The notes under the pieces: generated by a model
The model's input: the letters and a program-made list of their open reading frames with translations, nothing else
The model's database searches: none
What the model was told of the DNA's origin: nothing
Position numbers and translations under genes: made by a program
In this document: positions 60,271 to 64,000 of the stretch, one piece after another
Position numbering within the stretch: the stretch's first letter is position 1
Layout of the letters: each line of letters opens with the position of its first letter
Assembly: GCA_007844125.1 (NCBI GenBank)
Contig: CM017563.1
Location: 23,932,394 to 23,996,393, forward strand
Reading direction: 5' to 3'
From: Sinonovacula constricta
Taxonomy: Eukaryota > Mollusca > Bivalvia > Cardiida > Solecurtidae
Length of the DNA: 64,000 nt

Positions 60271-60390
60271 GTGTAGCCCAACCAATGTGTTGTCGAGGGG
60301 GTCGGAAATTCGATGCTGCAGAGGGTCAGTGTGTAGCGACCAATGACGTCACATGTATACAGACTAAGTGCCCTGCCGGATACGGAGAAG
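60271..60390 (+). CDS. EGF gene exon H: CBM14 second half plus linker
   Basis: 120 nt, phase 1, acceptor ATATGTAG, donor [25 protein letters not shown] then VTC supply the remaining CBM14 cysteines (C4, C5, C6) with the G-x-x-F-D signature. The exon ends with a second Cys pair (TKCPAGYGE). The acceptor directly follows a microsatellite. Joined to exon G the six-Cys pattern is complete, which supports both exons. Confidence 0.8.
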
Positions 60391-61795
60391 GTAATTGAAT
60401 TTAATGTTTGAATTTATATATATAACGACATAAACGTAGAAGATTTACAGTAGGGTTACTGTTAGCGGATTCAGTGTTTGTGTTTTACCTTTAACAGAAG
60501 TATAGGGCGGGTAGCACATTATTCCAAGTCACTCAGTAACCTGTATGAATTGGATTTTATGTTTTAACTTTCTGGTTGTTTAATTTATGTGTCTATTTTT
60601 CATCAAAGCCACTCAAAACAACGGCATGATCGTACACGTAGCTTGATACCGGGGCATAATACACATACCTCAAATATGATTCTTATATTTTGTATAGTTC
60701 TATGTCTAACTTCATGGAATTTAAACTTCAGTTCCTTTTTCTTTTAATTAATGCGTCTTGATATTACATATTGATTACACATTCCTAATAGAGGTGCCCT
60801 TTATGTATAAATTACTGGACTTTTAAATGTTTCTTACTGGTGTAAATGACTTCTAGAACATTTGTGCTTAGAACATAATATGTACAAGTATTTCTTTCTG
60901 TTTATACAAGCCTTTACCATTTTTCATTGATTAAATAAAAAAAAATAATCAAATGATATGTCGCTGTTTTTCACGGCTATTTTTGTGTACACCAAACTGT
61001 ATCACTTCATACAAGCACGGAAATGTCACAGTGGTCCGCCAATACACTCCATACAATTCGCTCGCACTCTCGACGTATAATCTATACAAGGTAGAACGAT
61101 ACACCCAATAGTGCGGCTGTTTGTTGACTTTGGGCATACATGAAGCGTCTATATATGATCGTTCTGGGAAAAGTCCATGATGGCGCGAAGTTGTTCTTTG
61201 AACTATAAAGCGCTACCATGCATTCACTTCCGATATTGTCCAACTTCCAATATTGTCCAACTTTAGTGAGTATCAGAATAGAAATATACTGTAGTAAAAA
61301 CTGCTCTACATAAGCATCTGTCACTTGAAATTGTTAATGTGATATATGTGTGTATATGATTTGTACGACGATGTATTATGTAAAAAGTCATTATTTGTTT
61401 GTATTTGAACATTGTCCATGCGAAAGACTTTTCAGTACTGCATATACTTTTATGACATAAAATTTGATGACCCTTTAAATCATTTTAATAGCATCAAGGC
61501 TTTCCTGCCTCTAGGCCGGTTTGTTGTTAGGCAGAAATGTTTTCATTGTTGAGCAGGACCTCGACGGCCACCGTTGAAGCTTAGCATCATTGCTTCCTAG
61601 AGACGTTTAATATTACAATGAATTTGAGACAATTATTATGAATGAGATAGTTTCCTGGGTTCATACATCCCCATTAATATCAACTCGTATCATTATCTCC
61701 TTCAATAATGAATTTGTAGGGCAAGAATGTTGCAGTGTCATAAATCCTCATATTTTGGTACTTACACAAAATACAGAATGACATATATATTCCAG
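60391..61795. other. Intron of the EGF/CBM14 gene
   Basis: No exon or repeat unit recognised. Confidence 0.5.
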
Positions 61796-61942
61796 AGTGC
61801 CGGCTGGTGGGTGTAGACAACCAGCCGACCTTGTACCGGGACCTGGACGCTCATGGCTCTCCAGCAATGCACTGTGCTCCGGGAACTTTCTTCACCCAGG
61901 ACACTTGTGGCTGTAACGGTGTCTCCTCTAATCCAGGCAATG
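61796..61942 (+). CDS. EGF gene exon I: CP-x-GT ... C-x-C module 1
   Basis: 147 nt, phase 1, acceptor ATTCCAG, donor AATG|GTAAAC. ECRLVGVDNQPTLYRD, then MHCAPGTFFTQDTCGC: four Cys in the order C, C-x-PGT-x-F, C-x-C. It resembles a half CBM14 (Cys-Pro-x-Gly...Phe...Cys) but the C-x-C ending is distinctive. Modules of this look occur next to chitin-binding domains in mollusc matrix proteins; that comparison is from memory of the family style. Confidence 0.78.
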
Positions 61943-62629
61943 GTAAACACTTCAAGGATTTCCCAACCGATGGTTCAAGACGTGGTTTTACAGATGTTAT
62001 GTTGCATTTTACGCTATACCATTCAATTTTCAATGAAATAGCTGAAATCGACTTAATGTCGTAATCGAATAAAAATAGCACGGCTCAATAGATGATTTTT
62101 ACAGAGATTTTGTAAAATAAACAAAGTACACATATGTGGTTGTACTGGCTTTAACTCTAAAGTTGGGATATCGTTATTCCTATCGTTGACTTTTAAGAAA
62201 ACGTGGTTATATTGGAGAGTTGTGGAATTTTTTTAAAAATCAATGCATAGCAATTTTGTATTGAGTGCCTCTTCGGGTCAACAACCTCTCAACAACAGCC
62301 CACTAAGCCACTTACCTTCAATGTTGCTTTAGAGAGCATTGTATCTTCTATTAGAAGGTATGATAGTAAAGCATAGTAAAGCAACTATTTACCTTCATCA
62401 AACTGTTTTCTCATCAAAAACATGTTTTCTGATAAACCTGATCTATCATATTTTCTGAAATATAAAGTGCAATATTGATCACTGGAATAACGGGTAAACT
62501 ATATGTTGCTGTGGATTTCAATCTGTCTACCGTGGCACCGAAAACATTAATCACTATTTACAAATCACAACCGTAAATGCCTTGCATCGTGTTTATAATT
62601 ATATCTAATGACAATAATTGTCCATACAG
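61943..62629. other. Intron
   Basis: Nothing recognised apart from short local duplications (GCATAGTAAAGCA). Confidence 0.5.
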
Positions 62630-62764
62630 AATGCAGACTGGAGGCAGTAGATGGGTTCCCGAACAAGTACCTGGATACTACTGCTGGTACAGAGATGACC
62701 TGCCCACCTAACACAGTGTTTAACCGGGATGATTGTAACTGTATCACTCCGACCAGTAATAATG
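62630..62764 (+). CDS. EGF gene exon J: CP-x-GT ... C-x-C module 2
   Basis: 135 nt, phase 1, acceptor CATACAG, donor AATG|GTGAGC. ECRLEAVDGFPNKYLD, MTCPPNTVFNRDDCNC. All four Cys of the module conserved; the Gly of CPxGT is Asn. Confidence 0.8.
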
Positions 62765-63169
62765 GTGAGCAACACACACGTGTGACATGTATATTGTGAC
62801 ACATATTTCGAGATGCGTGTTTTTGATACAATTTTGCAACCCGACATGTGTTTCAAGGCTTATGTCAAACTAGATCAAATAAGAACTAATTAGGCGATAT
62901 TGATAAATCAAAAGTTTCCAGCAGTCTTTTTGTGTTTGTGGTTTGTTTGACACTCACGTACCCAGTGTCATTACTAAGTTATTTTCGTTGCACTTTTTTC
63001 AAGTATACGACAAGCCTACGCAACCGTTACAACAATACTTAAAATCGCATTGTTTTCTGTGACATCATGTAAAAAAACTACAAGTTTGTTGGTAATATTA
63101 ACGTACTATTAACTTGCATGTACTAGTATTTTTGCACTGCATCAACCCATGCATACAATATATTTCCAG

Positions 63170-63294
63170 GTTGCTGGTTTGTTCCTGTGCCAGGTCATCC
63201 AAAAGACTTTCTGAACGTGGTTGCTGGCATCATCATGACGTGTCCCGCGGGAACAGTCTTCACTCCATCCATCTGTGCTTGTGGCTTCCCGTAA
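63170..63294 (+). CDS. EGF gene exon K: module 3, ends in a stop codon
   Basis: Acceptor TTTCCAG. GCWFVPVPGHPKDFLN, MTCPAGTVFTPSICACGFP, then TAA at 63292-63294. Unlike I and J, no phase-1 donor precedes the stop; the only nearby GT (CCC|GTAATA) would leave the wrong phase for exon L. Used as read, this exon would be the last of the transcript. Confidence 0.72.
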
Positions 63295-63884
63295 TAAGTG
63301 CCATAACAGTCGAATATAAGTGTTAGTGTCCCAAACCTTCATCGGTTCATGGCCCTGAAAACAAACAGCATTTAAAAGGAACGTGTCAAAACGCATATAT
63401 TACCATTGTTTGGTAAATTGCTACATAAGTCTGAGACAGATTGACCCTTGTAAGCTTCTGTGGGACGAGATCACTCCATTGCAACCAATAATTTACCAAA
63501 ATTTAAATTTGTAAGATACACGTTAACGTAAATAAGGACGACAATAGGACCCAGATTGTTTGCAGTATTAATAGTTTCAAATATCTGATAGTCGACTTCT
63601 GACATATGATCAAATAAGACCTAATTGGTGAGCATATTGGTAGTTCAAATGCCGCTAACACTCTGTGTGGGCTGTTTCATACATACATACTCAGTATCAT
63701 GATCGATGTGCTGTGAATTATTTCAAGCATTTACGAAATGCTTAAGCATTTTTGACAACAAATTTTTTAAAAAGTCTCTTTTGTTTCATCGTGTAAATAA
63801 AATGTGCAAGTTGATGTGTATTATGACGTTTTATATCCTTACTTTTTTGCAGTGCATCAACCCAGATATGCCATATATTTCCAG
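63295..63884. other. Intron or 3' flank duplicated with exon K
   Basis: Blocks here (ATCAAATAAGA-CTAATT, TTTTTGCA-TGCATCAACCCA) match the stretch before exon K, showing that K and its upstream intron were tandemly duplicated to give L. Confidence 0.65.
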
Positions 63885-64000
63885 GTTGCTGGTTCGCACC
63901 TGTGCCGGACCATCCCAAAGACTTTATGAACTTGGTTGCCGGCATCATCATGGCGTGTCCACCAGGAACACTCTTTAATCAAGCCATCTTTGCTTGCTAC
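63885..64000 (+). CDS. EGF gene exon L: module 4, partial at window edge
   Basis: Acceptor TTTCCAG, 715 bp after that of exon K. GCWFAPVPDHPKDFMN, MACPPGTLFNQAIFAC. A close copy of exon K, but the first Cys of the terminal C-x-C is Phe (TTT). The end lies beyond the window. Confidence 0.7.

Overview
The window is eukaryotic, AT-rich and intron-rich. Exons are mostly 75-300 bp, GT-AG bounded and separated by long introns full of microsatellites, minisatellites, tRNA-derived SINEs and decayed transposons. The gene content (calcium-binding EGF arrays, an EGF/chitin-binding extracellular protein, an invertebrate globin, a MULE-SWIM transposase gene, a Penelope/Naiad-like reverse transcriptase, Maverick/Polinton remnants) points to a lophotrochozoan animal, most likely a bivalve mollusc. 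The species cannot be fixed from sequence alone.

0-10.3 kb: five minus-strand exons of an EGF-repeat gene, running from 10,320 down to 2,356 and continuing past the left edge. Two of the exons have a broken frame. 7.1-8.3 kb is a direct duplication of a dispersed repeat. 10.9-14.4 kb holds a SINE, a LINE ORF1 scrap under a second SINE family, a MITE-like inverted-repeat element and a complete tRNA-like cloverleaf with an enlarged anticodon loop.

14.9-35.0 kb: a long plus-strand multi-exon gene of transposon origin. It carries a MULE-type DDE transposase core, a SWIM zinc finger and a basic tail, and then, in the same orientation, exons of a C48/Ulp1-like cysteine protease. In-frame stops and a frameshift show that at least the transposase part is decaying. 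Its introns have been invaded by a 27-bp minisatellite (itself split by a SINE), a reverse-transcriptase pseudogene on the minus strand, a 2-kb TTGTC-rich array and a complete 4.0-kb hAT element with terminal inverted repeats and a 6-bp target duplication.

36.0-38.6 kb: remnants of a Maverick/Polinton (adintovirus-like) element: a small unknown ORF overlapping a BIR-domain ORF, a frameshifted Cys-containing ORF and an integrase with a stop and a catalytic D-to-N change. 39.4-45.0 kb: a minus-strand globin gene (two exons seen, 5-kb intron) with tyrosine at the distal E7 position. The intron and the stretch up to 50 kb hold SINEs, satellites, dinucleotide repeats and one 100-N assembly gap.

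50.9-64.0 kb: a plus-strand gene running off the right edge. Eight calcium-binding EGF exons were produced by nested tandem duplication (unit about 2.07 kb). They are followed by two older cbEGF exons, one Notch-type EGF exon, a two-exon chitin-binding type-2 (CBM14) domain and four copies of a short Cys module ending in CP-x-GT-x-F ... C-x-C. The order EGF / chitin-binding / Cys module suggests a secreted extracellular-matrix protein, possibly of shell or cuticle matrix. That role is inference.
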